In this document: positions 17,753-27,437 of the stretch, one piece after another
How the letters are laid out: every line of letters begins with the position of its first letter
Position numbering within the stretch: position 1 is the first letter of the stretch
Assembly (NCBI GenBank): GCA_903970145.1
Contig: CAJCHO010000109.1
Span: 1 to 47,257 of the forward strand
DNA: 47,257 nucleotides
From: Mycobacteriaceae bacterium
GTDB lineage: Bacteria > Pseudomonadota > Gammaproteobacteria > Burkholderiales > Burkholderiaceae_D
Direction of reading: 5' to 3'
Notes under the pieces: model-generated
Database searches by the model: none
Seen by the model: the letters and a program-made list of their open reading frames with translations, nothing else
What the model was told of the DNA's origin: nothing
Made by a program: the position numbers and the translations under genes

Positions 17753-20569
17753 ATGAGCACCGCCGACCAGAACGAACTCGCCAAGAGCTTCGAGCCGCAC
17801 GCTATCGAGGCGCGCTGGTACCCCCTCTGGGAAGCTCGAGGCTACTTCGCCGCACGCGCTGCGGCGGGTCGACCGTCCTACTGCATCCAGCTGCCACCGC
17901 CGAACGTTACGGGCACGCTGCACATGGGGCACGCCTTCCAGCAGACCCTGATGGACGCCTTGGTGCGTTATCACCGCATGCGCGGCTACGAGACCAACTG
18001 GATCGCCGGCACCGATCACGCGAGCATCGCCACCCACATGGTCGTCGAGCGCCAGCTTGCAGCGGCCGGCAAATCGCGGCGCGAGCTCGGCCGCGAGGCT
18101 TTCGTCGAACGGGTCTGGCAATGGAAAGAACAGTCGGGTTCGATGATCACCCGCCAGATGCGGCGCCTGGGCGCATCGTGCAACTGGAACTACGCCGCCG
18201 CCGACGGCGGCAACAGCGGCTATTTCACGATGGATCCGCACATGTCGCACGCCGTTGTCGAGGCATTCGTGCGGCTCTACCAGGAAGGCCTTATCTACCG
18301 CGGCACGCGCCTTGTCAACTGGGACCCGAAAATGGGTACAGCGGTCTCTGACCTCGAAGTCGTGAACGAGGAAGAGGATGGCAAGATCTGGGAGATCCGC
18401 TATCCGTTTGCCGATGGCATGGGTGCACTGACTGTCGCTACCACCCGACCTGAGACCATGCTCGGTGACGTCGCAGTGGCAGTACATCCCGACGACGAAC
18501 GCTATCAGGGGGCGCTGGGCCGCGAGCTGTTGCTGCCGCTCACAGGTCGCAGGATCCCGGTCATTGCCGACAATTACGTCGATCCGACTTTCGGAACTGG
18601 CTGCGTCAAGATCACCCCCGCCCATGATTTCAATGACTGGGCCGTTGGACAACGCCACGGCCTGAGTCCCATTAGTGTGCTCAATCTGGATGCCACCATC
18701 AGCGACGCGGCGCCAGCGCAATACCGCGGCCTCGATCGCTTTGCTGCGCGCGCGCGCGTGCTGGAGGACCTCGAGCGTGAAGGTCTCCTCGTCGCCACCC
18801 GGGCCCACCGCCTCAATGTGCCGCGCTCGGAGCGCACCAACGAGATCGTCGAGCCCATGCTCACCGACCAGTGGTTCATGCACATGGAGGCTCTGGCCAA
18901 GCGCGGCCTGGACGCGGTGGCGAGTGGCGACATTCGTTTCTACCCGGGTCACTGGAGCAGCACCTATAACCACTGGCTCGAGAACATACAGGACTGGTGC
19001 ATCTCGCGGCAGCTGTGGTGGGGCCACCAGATTCCGGCCTGGTATGGGGCCGACGGGCATATCTACGTGGCCCGCGACGAGGACGAGGCATTGAGCGCAG
19101 CGCGCGCCCGTGGCGACAATGGGCCCTTGACGCGCGACGAGGATGTTCTCGACACCTGGTTCAGCGCCGCACTGATTCCGTTCAGCTCGCTCGGCTGGCC
19201 TGCCGACACGGCTGATTTGACGCGCTATCTGCCCTCTTCTGCCCTCGTCACCGGCTTTGACATCATTTTCTTCTGGGTGGCGCGAATGATCATGTTCACG
19301 CTGCACTTCACCGACAAGGTCCCGTTTCGCGATGTCTACATAAACGCCCTGGTGCGCGATGCCGAAGGGCAAAAGATGTCGAAATCCAAGGGCAACACCC
19401 TTGATCCGCTCGATCTGATCGACGGCATCAGCTTTGATGATTTGCTGGCGAAGTCGACCGAAGGTCTGATGCTCGGCAGCCATCGCGCCAAGGTCGAGAG
19501 CTATCTGCGCAAGAACTACCCGAAGGGCATCGCATCGCACGGTGCCGACGCAGTGCGCTTTACCTTCGCCGCCCAGGCAACGTTCGCCCGCACGCTCAAT
19601 TTCGATCTGTCCCGCTGCGAGGGGTATCGCAATTTCTGCAACAAGCTGTGGAACGCGACGCGCTTTGTGCTGATGAATACGGGCAGCGCCACGGCGCCCG
19701 AAACCGACGCGGCAGGCGAGCTGTCGGCGGCCGATCGCTGGATCACGAGCCTGCTGCAGACCTGCCTTGAGAGCGTGCACCGCGGCTTTGCCGAATATCG
19801 CTTTGACAATGCCGCGAGCGCCCTTTACCAGTTTGTCTGGGACGAGTACTGCGACTGGTATCTGGAGTTGGCCAAGGTCCAACTGCAAAACGGTACCCCG
19901 ACCCAGCAGCATGGGACGCGCCGAACCCTCATCACCGTCCTCGAGACGATACTGCGGGCCGCCCACCCGATCATCCCCTTCATCACCGAAGACCTGTGGC
20001 AGCACGTGGCGCCGCTCGCGCGCGCTTCGGCACTCAGCGACGAGTCGATCATGGTCCAGGCCTATCCCGAGATCCATGCAGCGGCGCGCAATCCGGCGGC
20101 CGAACAATGGGCCGCCGAATTGAAAAGTCTTATCGAAGCAGTACGCAACCTGCGCGGCGCGATGAGCATTGGTCCGGCGCAGCGGGTACCGCTGGTAGTC
20201 GTCGCGAGCGACGCTCGCGCAACGGAGCGCTTTTCGCAATACGCTCCCTATCTGCGCGCGCTGGGCAAGCTCTCCGAAGTCACCAATGCGCAAGCATTGA
20301 GCGAAGACGGGATCGCCCCGGTGCAGGTGGTTGGCGACTTTCGCTTGATGCTGGTGGTGGAAGTCGATGTCGCGGCCGAGCGAGCGCGACTGGACAAGGA
20401 GATCGCACGCCTGCAGGCAGAAATCAAAAAGGCCCGGACCAACCTCGCCAACGAGGCGTTCGTCGCCAAGGCACCCGCGCCAGTCGTTGCGCAGATGCGC
20501 GAGCGACTGGCACAATTCGAGCTTACTCTAGACTCATTGATCGAGCAGCGTCGCAGGCTTGGCAACTAG
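17753..20569 (+). CDS. valS: Valyl-tRNA synthetase
   Basis: A 938-residue class I synthetase. The HIGH-type motif is [15 protein letters not shown] (about 50-64), the CP1 editing domain spans roughly 190-330, and the KMSKS motif sits in [14 protein letters not shown] near residue 541. The anticodon-binding domain is followed by the valine-enzyme C-terminal coiled coil ([19 protein letters not shown] region). The start at 17753 gives [19 protein letters not shown]. An in-frame opening back to 17558 is not coding. Length is normal. The opposite strand is open for about 2.8 kb, a by-product of the codon bias. Confidence 0.97.
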   Translation: MSTADQNELAKSFEPHAIEARWYPLWEARGYFAARAAAGRPSYCIQLPPPNVTGTLHMGHAFQQTLMDALVRYHRMRGYETNWIAGTDHASIATHMVVERQLAAAGKSRRELGREAFVERVWQWKEQSGSMITRQMRRLGASCNWNYAAADGGNSGYFTMDPHMSHAVVEAFVRLYQEGLIYRGTRLVNWDPKMGTAVSDLEVVNEEEDGKIWEIRYPFADGMGALTVATTRPETMLGDVAVAVHPDDERYQGALGRELLLPLTGRRIPVIADNYVDPTFGTGCVKITPAHDFNDWAVGQRHGLSPISVLNLDATISDAAPAQYRGLDRFAARARVLEDLEREGLLVATRAHRLNVPRSERTNEIVEPMLTDQWFMHMEALAKRGLDAVASGDIRFYPGHWSSTYNHWLENIQDWCISRQLWWGHQIPAWYGADGHIYVARDEDEALSAARARGDNGPLTRDEDVLDTWFSAALIPFSSLGWPADTADLTRYLPSSALVTGFDIIFFWVARMIMFTLHFTDKVPFRDVYINALVRDAEGQKMSKSKGNTLDPLDLIDGISFDDLLAKSTEGLMLGSHRAKVESYLRKNYPKGIASHGADAVRFTFAAQATFARTLNFDLSRCEGYRNFCNKLWNATRFVLMNTGSATAPETDAAGELSAADRWITSLLQTCLESVHRGFAEYRFDNAASALYQFVWDEYCDWYLELAKVQLQNGTPTQQHGTRRTLITVLETILRAAHPIIPFITEDLWQHVAPLARASALSDESIMVQAYPEIHAAARNPAAEQWAAELKSLIEAVRNLRGAMSIGPAQRVPLVVVASDARATERFSQYAPYLRALGKLSEVTNAQALSEDGIAPVQVVGDFRLMLVVEVDVAAERARLDKEIARLQAEIKKARTNLANEAFVAKAPAPVVAQMRERLAQFELTLDSLIEQRRRLGN

Positions 20570-20598
20570 CGAAGCGGGCGACCCAACCAGGGATTCGT

Positions 20599-21057
20599 AT
20601 GCAGATTGGCCGACTTGCTTGCGCACTGTGCATGGCGACCACCTTCTTTTCGCCATGGGTATACGCCGAAGAACCCAGTCCCGTCGGCATGTGGCAGACC
20701 ATCGACGACAATTCGGGCAAACCGCGCGCCCTGGTACGCCTTGAGGAAGAGAATAAAGAGCTGCGGGGCACCATCGTGCAGATCTATGCGGGGCCGGGCG
20801 AAGATCCTGCGCCGCGCTGTACCAAATGCAGTGATGCGCGCCACGACCAGCCGGTAGTCGGGATGGTGTTCCTGAACGGTCTACGGCGCGAAGGCGCTAC
20901 GCAGGTCTGGTCGGGTGGGGAGATCCTTGATCCGGATAGCGGCAGCGTCTATCACAGCAAGGCAACTCTCTCGAGCGATGGCAAACAACTGGACGTAAGG
21001 GGCTTTGTCGGTATCCCGCTGTTCGGACGCTCGCAGACCTGGAAACGAGCCGACTAG
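20599..21057 (+). CDS. DUF2147 family secreted protein
   Basis: A 152-residue protein with a signal peptide (about 1-23, ending VYAEE) and a DUF2147 beta-rich domain: PVGMWQTIDDNSGKPRALVR, a middle cysteine pair CTKC and a C-terminal GIPLFGRSQTWKR. The function is unknown; relatives are periplasmic and some resemble lipocalin-like barrels. An AGGGA ribosome site precedes the ATG. It lies 29 bp after valS and may be read from the same transcript. Its stop overlaps that of the opposite TusA-like gene. Confidence 0.88.
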   Translation: MQIGRLACALCMATTFFSPWVYAEEPSPVGMWQTIDDNSGKPRALVRLEEENKELRGTIVQIYAGPGEDPAPRCTKCSDARHDQPVVGMVFLNGLRREGATQVWSGGEILDPDSGSVYHSKATLSSDGKQLDVRGFVGIPLFGRSQTWKRAD

Positions 21058-21290
21058 CGGCGACGCAGGATATGTACCCAGCCGCCTTCGGCTTCGATCT
21101 GGCGCACCAGTTCGTTACCGGTCTGGCGGGCAAATGCCTGGAAGTCGCGCACCGAACCCGGGTCTGTCGCGAGGACCTTCAGGATGCTGCCCTTATCCAT
21201 CGAGGCGAGCGCCTTTTTTGCTCGCAGGATCGGTAGCGGGCAGTTCAAGCCGCGAGCATCCACCTCGCTATCAAATTCCAGAACGTCCAT
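21054..21290 (-). CDS. TusA/SirA-like sulfur carrier protein
   Basis: A 78-residue single-domain protein with the CPxP motif (Cys17 in DARGLNCPLPILRAKKAL) that carries a persulfide in TusA. The beta-alpha-beta fold is complete. Such proteins pass sulfur to tRNA thiolation, molybdopterin or thiosulfate pathways. MnmA is encoded 15 kb away, so a link through 2-thiouridine synthesis is possible but not shown. The ATG at 21290 follows GGGAG; the in-frame ATG at 21302 is less likely. Confidence 0.92.
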   Translation of the reverse strand: MDVLEFDSEVDARGLNCPLPILRAKKALASMDKGSILKVLATDPGSVRDFQAFARQTGNELVRQIEAEGGWVHILRRR

Positions 21291-21317
21291 GCCGTCTCCC
21301 ATCAGGCCGTATCGGGC

Positions 21318-21872
21318 CTATTCCCCGGACGCCGCCGGTTCAACCATCTGCCGCACGCTGGAGGGCAGATCGATGAACTCCACCGGCAACTGACGCGCCC
21401 TCATCCAGTCGGCCATGGCCTGGCCCGTCCCCTGGCGCCAGGGCCTGAGCCTATGCGGCGCCACAAGACGGTACTCGACCAGTTCCTCGCTCAATTGTAC
21501 CTGCCCGGTGGCCTCGACGTGGTAGGCGATGATCACCTCGTTCTTGCGCGTGAATTCGTAGACCCCAATGAGGCCCATGCGCACCACGTCCAGATTGGTT
21601 TCTTCCTTGAGCTCACGCGCCATGCCGGCCTCGGGGCTTTCGCCGCGTTCCATGAAACCGGTGATGAGGGCGAACATCTTTTCGGGCCAGCTCGCATTGC
21701 GCGCGAGCAGGATCTGGCCCTCGATCTCGATCAGGCCGGCAAGCACCGGGAGCGGATTGTCCCAGTGAACCCACTCGCAGGAGGGACAGATCCGGCGCTG
21801 CTGGCCGGCGCGTTCATGGCCCTCGAGCCCATGTCCGCACGAAGGGCAAAAGCGATAGGAGTAGTCAGTCAC
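21318..21872 (-). CDS. NUDIX hydrolase with zinc ribbon, NudC-like
   Basis: About 184 residues. An N-terminal zinc ribbon has CPSCG and, 19 residues on, CPSCEW. It is followed by a NUDIX domain with the complete box G-x5-E-x7-R-E-x2-E-E (GFMERGE ... RELKEE, about 75-95). The pairing resembles NudC (NADH pyrophosphatase/decapping), but the protein is shorter and lacks the NudC N-terminal domain and the downstream SQPWPFPxS signature, so the substrate is open. The GTG at 21872 has a GGGTGA site at short spacing; an ATG at 21911 would overlap alaS. It follows alaS by 17 bp and likely shares its transcript. Confidence 0.87.
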   Translation of the reverse strand: MTDYSYRFCPSCGHGLEGHERAGQQRRICPSCEWVHWDNPLPVLAGLIEIEGQILLARNASWPEKMFALITGFMERGESPEAGMARELKEETNLDVVRMGLIGVYEFTRKNEVIIAYHVEATGQVQLSEELVEYRLVAPHRLRPWRQGTGQAMADWMRARQLPVEFIDLPSSVRQMVEPAASGE

Positions 21873-21889
21873 GATTTCACCCGGAGTCT

Positions 21890-24520
21890 TTAGAGGCGCG
21901 CGCGCGCCCACTCAGCCACACTGGCAAGCGCACCTGGCAGCTTGGCGGGATCGTTGCCACCGGCCTGCGCCGTATCCGGCTTGCCGCCCCCCTTGCCGCC
22001 GACCTGCTGCGCGACATGATTGACGAGGTCTCCGGCGCGGATGCGCGCCACCGCGTCAGCAGTGACTCCGGCGATCAGCGAGACCTTGCCCTCGTCGACC
22101 GCGGCCAGCACGATAGCGGCCGACTTGAGCACTGTCTTTAACTTGTCCATGGTCTCGCGCAGGGTCTTCACGTCAGCGCCCTTGAGTTCGGCGGCCAGCA
22201 CTTTGACACCATTGATATCGGCGGCCTGGGAGGCCAATTCATCACCTTGCGAGCTCGCCAGACGCGACTTCAGGCGGGCGAGTTCGCGCTCCTGAGCGCG
22301 CACGGACTCGAGGATCTGGCCGATGCGCGCCGACACCTCCTGCGGTTGCACCTTGAGCAGCGCTGCGGCCGCTTCGATGCGCTCGTCGAGCTGCTGCACG
22401 AAGCCCAGGGCTCCAAAGCCGGTGACCGCCTCGACGCGCCGTATGCCTGCAGCAACCCCGGTCTCGGCGACGATCTTGAAAAAGCCGATGTCGCCGGTCC
22501 GCTCCACATGCGTGCCGCCGCACAACTCCTTGCTGGTGCCAATCTCGAGCACCCGCACTTCATCGCCGTATTTCTCGCCAAACAGCGCCATCGCACCACT
22601 GGCGAGCGCCGCATCGTAGCTCATCAGATCGGCGCGCGTAGGCGTATTGGCGAGTATCTCGCCGTTGACCAGTTCCTCGATCTCGCGGATCTCCTCCTGG
22701 GTGAGCGGAGCATCGTGAGCAAAGTCAAAGCGTGTCTTGTCGGGGTCGACCAGCGAACCGCGCTGCTGGACGTGTGTGCCGAGCACCTGGCGCAGCGCCT
22801 TGTGCATCAGATGCGTCGCAGAGTGATTGCGCATCGAGCGCGCGCGGCGCGCCAGATCTATGTGGGCCTTGACCAGATCGCCCACGCGCAGCTCGCCCGT
22901 ACTGAGGCTGCCATGATGTCCGAACACCTCGGGCTGGATTTTCTGGGTATCGGTAACCTCGAAGCGCAGTCCCTCACCAAGGAGCTCGCCTCGATCCCCG
23001 ACCTGCCCCCCCGACTCGGCATAAAAGGGGGTGCTATCTAGCACTACGACTGCCTCTTCGCCGGGCTGGATCGCTGCAACAGCTGCGCCGCCCCGATAGA
23101 GCGCCATCACGCGCGCCTCGCCCTGCGTATGCTGGTAGCCGGTAAAGCGCGTCTTGGCACCGCTGTATTCGAGCGTGCCTGCCGATTTGAACTTGCCGGC
23201 CGCGCGTGCCTGCTGGCGCTGGCGCTCCATCGCCGCTTCGAAACCGGCGGTATCGATCGCGAATTCGCGCTCGCGACAGATGTCGGCGGTCAGGTCGTAG
23301 GGAAACCCGTAGGTGTCATAGAGGGTAAAGACGGTTTCACCGTCAAGCTCGCGGGCCGAAGCGACGCGCGCCAGTGCTGCGTCAAGCACCTTCATGCCGT
23401 GCTCGAGGGTCTCTCCAAACCGCTCCTCCTCCTGGGCCAGCACCTGCGTGACCCGCGTCGCACTGCTGGCAAGCTCGGGATAGGCCGCTCCCATCTGCAC
23501 CACCAGATCCGGGACCAGCCGGGAGAAGAAGGGTCTGGTCTGGCCGAGTTTGTGACCATGGCGCAGAGCGCGGCGAATGATCCGCCGCAGCACATATCCA
23601 CGTCCCTCATTTCCGGGGATGACCCCATCGACAATCAGGAATGCACAGGCACGAATGTGGTCGGCTATCACCTTGAGCGAATTGTTGGCCAGATCCGTGC
23701 AAGCCGTCTCGCGCGCGGCCACCTTGATGAGCGCTTCGAATAGATCGATTTCGTAGTTGCTGTGCACATGCTGCAGCACCGCCGCAAGGCGCTCGAGTCC
23801 CATACCGGTATCGACGCACTGCTGGGGCAGTTCGGTGAACACTGCTGCGCCGCTGACCGGATCGATCTGCCGGTCGAACTGCATGAATACGTTGTTCCAG
23901 ATCTCGATGAAGCGGTCACCTTCGGCATCTGCGCTGCCTGGAGGCCCCCCCCAGACCTCGGGGCCATGGTCGTAAAAGATCTCGGAGCACGGGCCGCACG
24001 GACCGGTATCGGCCATCTGCCAGAAGTTGTCAGACGCGAAGGGCGCGCCCTTGTTGTCGCCGATGCGTACCACCCGCTCCGCCGGCAGTCCGATCACCTT
24101 GACCCAGATGTCGTAGGCCTCATCATCGGTCTCGTAGACGGTCGCCCAGAGTCTGTCGGGCTCGAGCCCATAAACCACCGTCAAGAGTTCATAGGCCCAG
24201 ATCAGCGCATCGCGCTTGAAATAGTCGCCAAACGACCAGTTGCCGAGCATCTCGAAAAAAGTGTGATGGCGCGCCGTATAGCCGACATTCTCGAGATCAT
24301 TGTGTTTACCGCCGGCGCGCAGGCAACGCTGCACCGAAGTAGCGCGCACATAGGGTCGCTTGTCAGTGCCAAGGAACACATCCTTGAACTGCACCATGCC
24401 CGAGTTGGTAAACAAAAGTGTCGGATCGTTGCCCGGAACCAGGGACGACGATCGCACAATGGTGTGGCCCTTGGACTCGAAGAATCGAAGGAATTTCTCG
24501 CGGATTTCTGCGGCTTTCAT
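21890..24520 (-). CDS. alaS: Alanyl-tRNA synthetase
   Basis: An 876-residue class II synthetase. It begins [19 protein letters not shown], with the catalytic domain to about 250 and a C-Ala domain at the end. The editing domain holds zinc ligands in HSATHLMH (about 560) and [11 protein letters not shown] (about 665). A DHHA1-type C-terminus ends with the [15 protein letters not shown] segment. The ATG at 24520 follows an AGGGA site; a longer frame to 24670 crosses the promoter. It is first in a leftward group alaS-nudix-tusA-like and divergent from glpK. Confidence 0.97.
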   Translation of the reverse strand: MKAAEIREKFLRFFESKGHTIVRSSSLVPGNDPTLLFTNSGMVQFKDVFLGTDKRPYVRATSVQRCLRAGGKHNDLENVGYTARHHTFFEMLGNWSFGDYFKRDALIWAYELLTVVYGLEPDRLWATVYETDDEAYDIWVKVIGLPAERVVRIGDNKGAPFASDNFWQMADTGPCGPCSEIFYDHGPEVWGGPPGSADAEGDRFIEIWNNVFMQFDRQIDPVSGAAVFTELPQQCVDTGMGLERLAAVLQHVHSNYEIDLFEALIKVAARETACTDLANNSLKVIADHIRACAFLIVDGVIPGNEGRGYVLRRIIRRALRHGHKLGQTRPFFSRLVPDLVVQMGAAYPELASSATRVTQVLAQEEERFGETLEHGMKVLDAALARVASARELDGETVFTLYDTYGFPYDLTADICREREFAIDTAGFEAAMERQRQQARAAGKFKSAGTLEYSGAKTRFTGYQHTQGEARVMALYRGGAAVAAIQPGEEAVVVLDSTPFYAESGGQVGDRGELLGEGLRFEVTDTQKIQPEVFGHHGSLSTGELRVGDLVKAHIDLARRARSMRNHSATHLMHKALRQVLGTHVQQRGSLVDPDKTRFDFAHDAPLTQEEIREIEELVNGEILANTPTRADLMSYDAALASGAMALFGEKYGDEVRVLEIGTSKELCGGTHVERTGDIGFFKIVAETGVAAGIRRVEAVTGFGALGFVQQLDERIEAAAALLKVQPQEVSARIGQILESVRAQERELARLKSRLASSQGDELASQAADINGVKVLAAELKGADVKTLRETMDKLKTVLKSAAIVLAAVDEGKVSLIAGVTADAVARIRAGDLVNHVAQQVGGKGGGKPDTAQAGGNDPAKLPGALASVAEWARARL

Positions 24521-24565
24521 GGATCCCTGGCTGCGCCCAGATTCAATCGGCGCGCGATTTACGGC

Positions 24566-24584
24566 AATATAGCAGGCGATTATA
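24566..24584 (-). promoter_or_regulatory. alaS promoter region, two -10 candidates
   Basis: Read leftward, a perfect TATAAT (24584-24579) is followed 7 bp later by TATATT (24571-24566), 40-60 bp before the alaS ATG. No good -35 is seen for either box. The overlapping boxes could give two start points. The interval (24521-24636) is shared with glpK on the other strand. Confidence 0.55.
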
Positions 24585-24636
24585 AGGGATGCGCCCGACC
24601 ACCACCCGGTGAGAAACGGACGACAGAGGAGCCAGC

Positions 24637-26127
24637 ATGCCATTTGTTCTTGCGCTCGATCAGGGTACAACCAGCTCGCGCGCTATCGTTTTTGATGAAC
24701 GCGGCGCCCCTCGCGGCATTGCGCAGCGGGCTTTGCACCAGATCTATCCGCAGCCCGGCTGGGTCGAGCACGATCCGATGGAGATCTGGGAGACGCAGCT
24801 CGCGTGCGCCCGCGAAGCACTCATCAACGCGGCCCTGTCCGCAGAAGATATTGCCGCCATCGGCATCACCAATCAGCGCGAAACCACCGTGCTGTGGGAA
24901 CGCAGCACCGGCACACCGGTGCACAACGCCATCGTCTGGCAGGATAGGCGCAGCACGCCCTGGTGCACCATGCAGCGCGAACGCGGTCTGGCGTCGGCAG
25001 TCAAGTCGAAGACAGGCCTCGTGCTCGATCCCTATTTTTCGGCCAGCAAGATCGTCTGGCTGCTCGACAATGTTCCCGGACTGCGTGCACGTGCCGAGGC
25101 CGGCGAGATCGCTTTTGGCACCATCGACAGCTGGCTGATCTGGCAGCTCACCGGCGGTGTACACGTTACCGATCCATCCAACGCCTCGCGCACGCTGCTG
25201 TTCAACATTCACCGCGGCGAGTGGGCGCCAGAGCTGGCCGCCACTTTCGGTATACCCGAGGCCCTCCTGGGCAAGATCGCGCCGTCCTCGGGGATCTTCG
25301 GGCACACGCGCGAGCAGTGGCTCGGCAAGAGCATTCCGATCGGTGGCGTGGCTGGCGATCAGCAGGCCGCCCTGTTTGGCCAGGGCTGTTACGCTGCTGG
25401 CCAGGTCAAGAACACCTATGGAACCGGCTGCTTCATGCTGATGAACACCGGAGCGCAGGCGATCGACTCGGCGCATGGCCTGTTGACCACCTCGACGGCA
25501 AGCTGCGGACCGGGCATAGAGTACGCGCTCGAAGGCAGTGTCTTTTCGGCGGGCTCGGTCGTGCAATGGCTGCGCGACGAATTGCGCGTCATCGACAGCG
25601 CGGCGCAAGTCGAGCAATTGGCCGCGAGCGTCGCCGACACCGGGGGGGTCACCCTGGTCCCGGCGTTCACGGGCCTGGGCTCACCCTACTGGGATAGCGA
25701 GGCACGCGCGGCGGTGCTGGGCATTACCCGGGGCACCAATCGCGCCCATCTGGCTCGCGCCGCGCTCGAGTCGATTGCCTTGCAGTCAACCGAACTGCTG
25801 CTTGCGATGCAGGCCGATTCGGGACTCCAGCTGCGCGAACTGTATGTGGATGGCGGGGCGACAGCCAATAATCTGCTCATGCAGCTGCAGGCCGATTTGC
25901 TCGGCGTGCCGCTGATTCGCCCCGAGGTTCAGGAGACCACAGCCCAGGGTGCGGCGGACCTCGCCGCGCTGGCAGTGGGCCTGTGGGAGGACCGAGCCGC
26001 CTTGCGACGCGCACGCCAGAGCGAGGCTCACGCGACTGTCTTCGAGCCTGCCGCAAAAAAGGACTGGGCAGAGCACAAGCTTGCCAGCTGGCGCGCAGCC
26101 GTCAAGCGCGTGCTCGGCCCCGGCTAG
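24637..26127 (+). CDS. glpK: Glycerol kinase
   Basis: A 496-residue FGGY-family kinase that phosphorylates glycerol to glycerol-3-phosphate. Visible: the start [20 protein letters not shown] (phosphate loop), the R-E-T-T of [11 protein letters not shown] that binds glycerol, and the [15 protein letters not shown] and [12 protein letters not shown] segments. A GAGGAG ribosome site precedes the ATG. Length is normal. It is divergent from alaS. The nearby ugpQ/ugpB pair also concerns glycerol-3-phosphate, so the three form a functional neighbourhood, although no glpF or glpD is in the window. Confidence 0.97.
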   Translation: MPFVLALDQGTTSSRAIVFDERGAPRGIAQRALHQIYPQPGWVEHDPMEIWETQLACAREALINAALSAEDIAAIGITNQRETTVLWERSTGTPVHNAIVWQDRRSTPWCTMQRERGLASAVKSKTGLVLDPYFSASKIVWLLDNVPGLRARAEAGEIAFGTIDSWLIWQLTGGVHVTDPSNASRTLLFNIHRGEWAPELAATFGIPEALLGKIAPSSGIFGHTREQWLGKSIPIGGVAGDQQAALFGQGCYAAGQVKNTYGTGCFMLMNTGAQAIDSAHGLLTTSTASCGPGIEYALEGSVFSAGSVVQWLRDELRVIDSAAQVEQLAASVADTGGVTLVPAFTGLGSPYWDSEARAAVLGITRGTNRAHLARAALESIALQSTELLLAMQADSGLQLRELYVDGGATANNLLMQLQADLLGVPLIRPEVQETTAQGAADLAALAVGLWEDRAALRRARQSEAHATVFEPAAKKDWAEHKLASWRAAVKRVLGPG

Positions 26128-26192
26128 GCACGCCCGCCGGCGCCGGCTCGTTCCCCGATACTACGTTCGCTTGTAGCCAGTCACACGCCTTA

Positions 26193-26678
26193 ATGAAATT
26201 TCATCACCTCATCGAGATCAATGATCCGCTCAATCCGCTGATCGACGAGCTCTCGCGCGAGCAGCTCTGGCGCGGGCTCGTCTTGCGTGCCGAAGATCCG
26301 GTACCCTTTGTGGTGGGACTCGACGCCTGCCGCATCACTGCCCGGGCGAGCGCCCAGATTGAGCGTGAATTGCGCTTTGGCGAACTCGTGATTCTGGACA
26401 CGGTCCGCTTCGAACACGGTCGTCGCGTCAGTTACCACACTGCCGCGCAGGCAGGCACCCCAGCGGCGAGCCTCGCCATGACCATCGAAGAGCCGGCTGC
26501 AGGTGCGCTTTTTGTGCGCTTCGAGTACGACAGCGGCGACACCGGAGCCAGCGACCAGATGCAGGACTTCTACGACGAATTTCGGCGCGATGCCTATCGC
26601 CAAGCCGACATCGATACCATCAAGCGCATCCGCCAGCTTGCGGATGAGGGCTTACTGGACGCCGGCTCCCGCCAATAG
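26193..26678 (+). CDS. AtaL-like (DUF1857) START-fold protein
   Basis: A 161-residue cytosolic protein resembling the DUF1857/AtaL family of the START (SRPBCC) fold: MKFHHLIEINDPLNPLIDEL, LWRGLVLRAEDPVPFV, and DTVRFEHGRRVSY. Members hold hydrophobic ligands, but no function is known for this one. The ATG at 26193 is the natural start; frames back to 25983 shadow the end of glpK. There is no ribosome site before it, so it may be poorly translated or leaderless. It converges with ugpQ, with only 6 bp between the stops. Confidence 0.85.
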   Translation: MKFHHLIEINDPLNPLIDELSREQLWRGLVLRAEDPVPFVVGLDACRITARASAQIERELRFGELVILDTVRFEHGRRVSYHTAAQAGTPAASLAMTIEEPAAGALFVRFEYDSGDTGASDQMQDFYDEFRRDAYRQADIDTIKRIRQLADEGLLDAGSRQ

Positions 26679-26684
26679 GCGCCT

Positions 26685-27431
26685 TCAGACGAAATCGGCG
26701 CCGATCAGATCGATCCGGTCCGTACACAAGGCGTCGACCCCCCAGTCAAACAATTCGCGGGCGCGCGCCAGCTCGTTGACCGTGTAGCACATCAGACCGT
26801 AGCCGGCTGCGCGCACGCGTTGGGCGAGCGCGCGTGTCAGATGGCGATGATTGCAGTGCAGGCTGACACAGGCGAGGTCTTCGAGACGGCTTTGCCAGTC
26901 AGCAGGGATCGAATCAAACAGGTGGCCGCGCGCCACATCCGGTGCGCTCTGTTGCGCGGCCTTCAAGGCAAGCGGACTGAAGGAAGAAAACAGGACTCGC
27001 TGGCGCGCCGCCGACGCGGTGGTGTAGACGCGTCGCGTCAGTTCTGCCACCACCGTACCACAGCGCTCATCGGTTCCGGGCGCCGGTTTGATTTCAACGT
27101 TCATGAAAATGCCGTGCTCACCGCAGTAGCCGATTACTTCCTCGTAACGCGGTACGGTTTCGCCCGCGTACTGGCTGCCATACCAGGCTCCGGCATCGCG
27201 GTGAAGCAAGTCCTTGGAAAGGCTCGTCGCCACCGATCCCGTGCCTGAAATCGTGCGTCCGAAATCGGGATCGTGCATCAGCACCGGAACTTCGTCGGCG
27301 GTCAGCATCACATCGAATTCGACCGCTCGATATCCACGCGCATACCCCTCGCGCATTGCCGCGAGGGTGTTCTCGGGCGCCAGTGTCCCACCGCCGCGGT
27401 GCGCGATCATCCGTGGATAGAGCCAGCCCAT
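26685..27431 (-). CDS. ugpQ: Glycerophosphodiester phosphodiesterase, UgpQ-like
   Basis: A 248-residue TIM-barrel enzyme without a signal peptide, hence cytosolic like UgpQ rather than the periplasmic GlpQ. Catalytic residues are visible: His11-Arg12 in IAHRGG, Glu20 in APENT, the metal ligands of EFDVMLTADEVPVLMHD with its second histidine, and Glu in NVEIKP. It splits glycerophosphodiesters to glycerol-3-phosphate and an alcohol. It follows ugpB by 6 bp on the same strand, so the two are one operon. Confidence 0.95.
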   Translation of the reverse strand: MGWLYPRMIAHRGGGTLAPENTLAAMREGYARGYRAVEFDVMLTADEVPVLMHDPDFGRTISGTGSVATSLSKDLLHRDAGAWYGSQYAGETVPRYEEVIGYCGEHGIFMNVEIKPAPGTDERCGTVVAELTRRVYTTASAARQRVLFSSFSPLALKAAQQSAPDVARGHLFDSIPADWQSRLEDLACVSLHCNHRHLTRALAQRVRAAGYGLMCYTVNELARARELFDWGVDALCTDRIDLIGADFV

Positions 27432-27437
27432 TGGTGC

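Noticed and set aside
17711..20515. Open frame of 934 codons on the strand opposite valS
   Set aside because: It mirrors the valS frame in GC-rich DNA, shows no recognisable domain or start signals, and valS itself is certain.
23762..25138. Plus-strand frame bridging alaS and glpK
   Set aside because: It crosses the divergent promoter region and is out of frame with glpK. Both real genes are clearly identified.
26136..26147. GCCGGCGCCGGC palindrome after glpK as a terminator
   Set aside because: There is no T-run after it and no loop; a 12-bp GC palindrome is expected by chance in such DNA.
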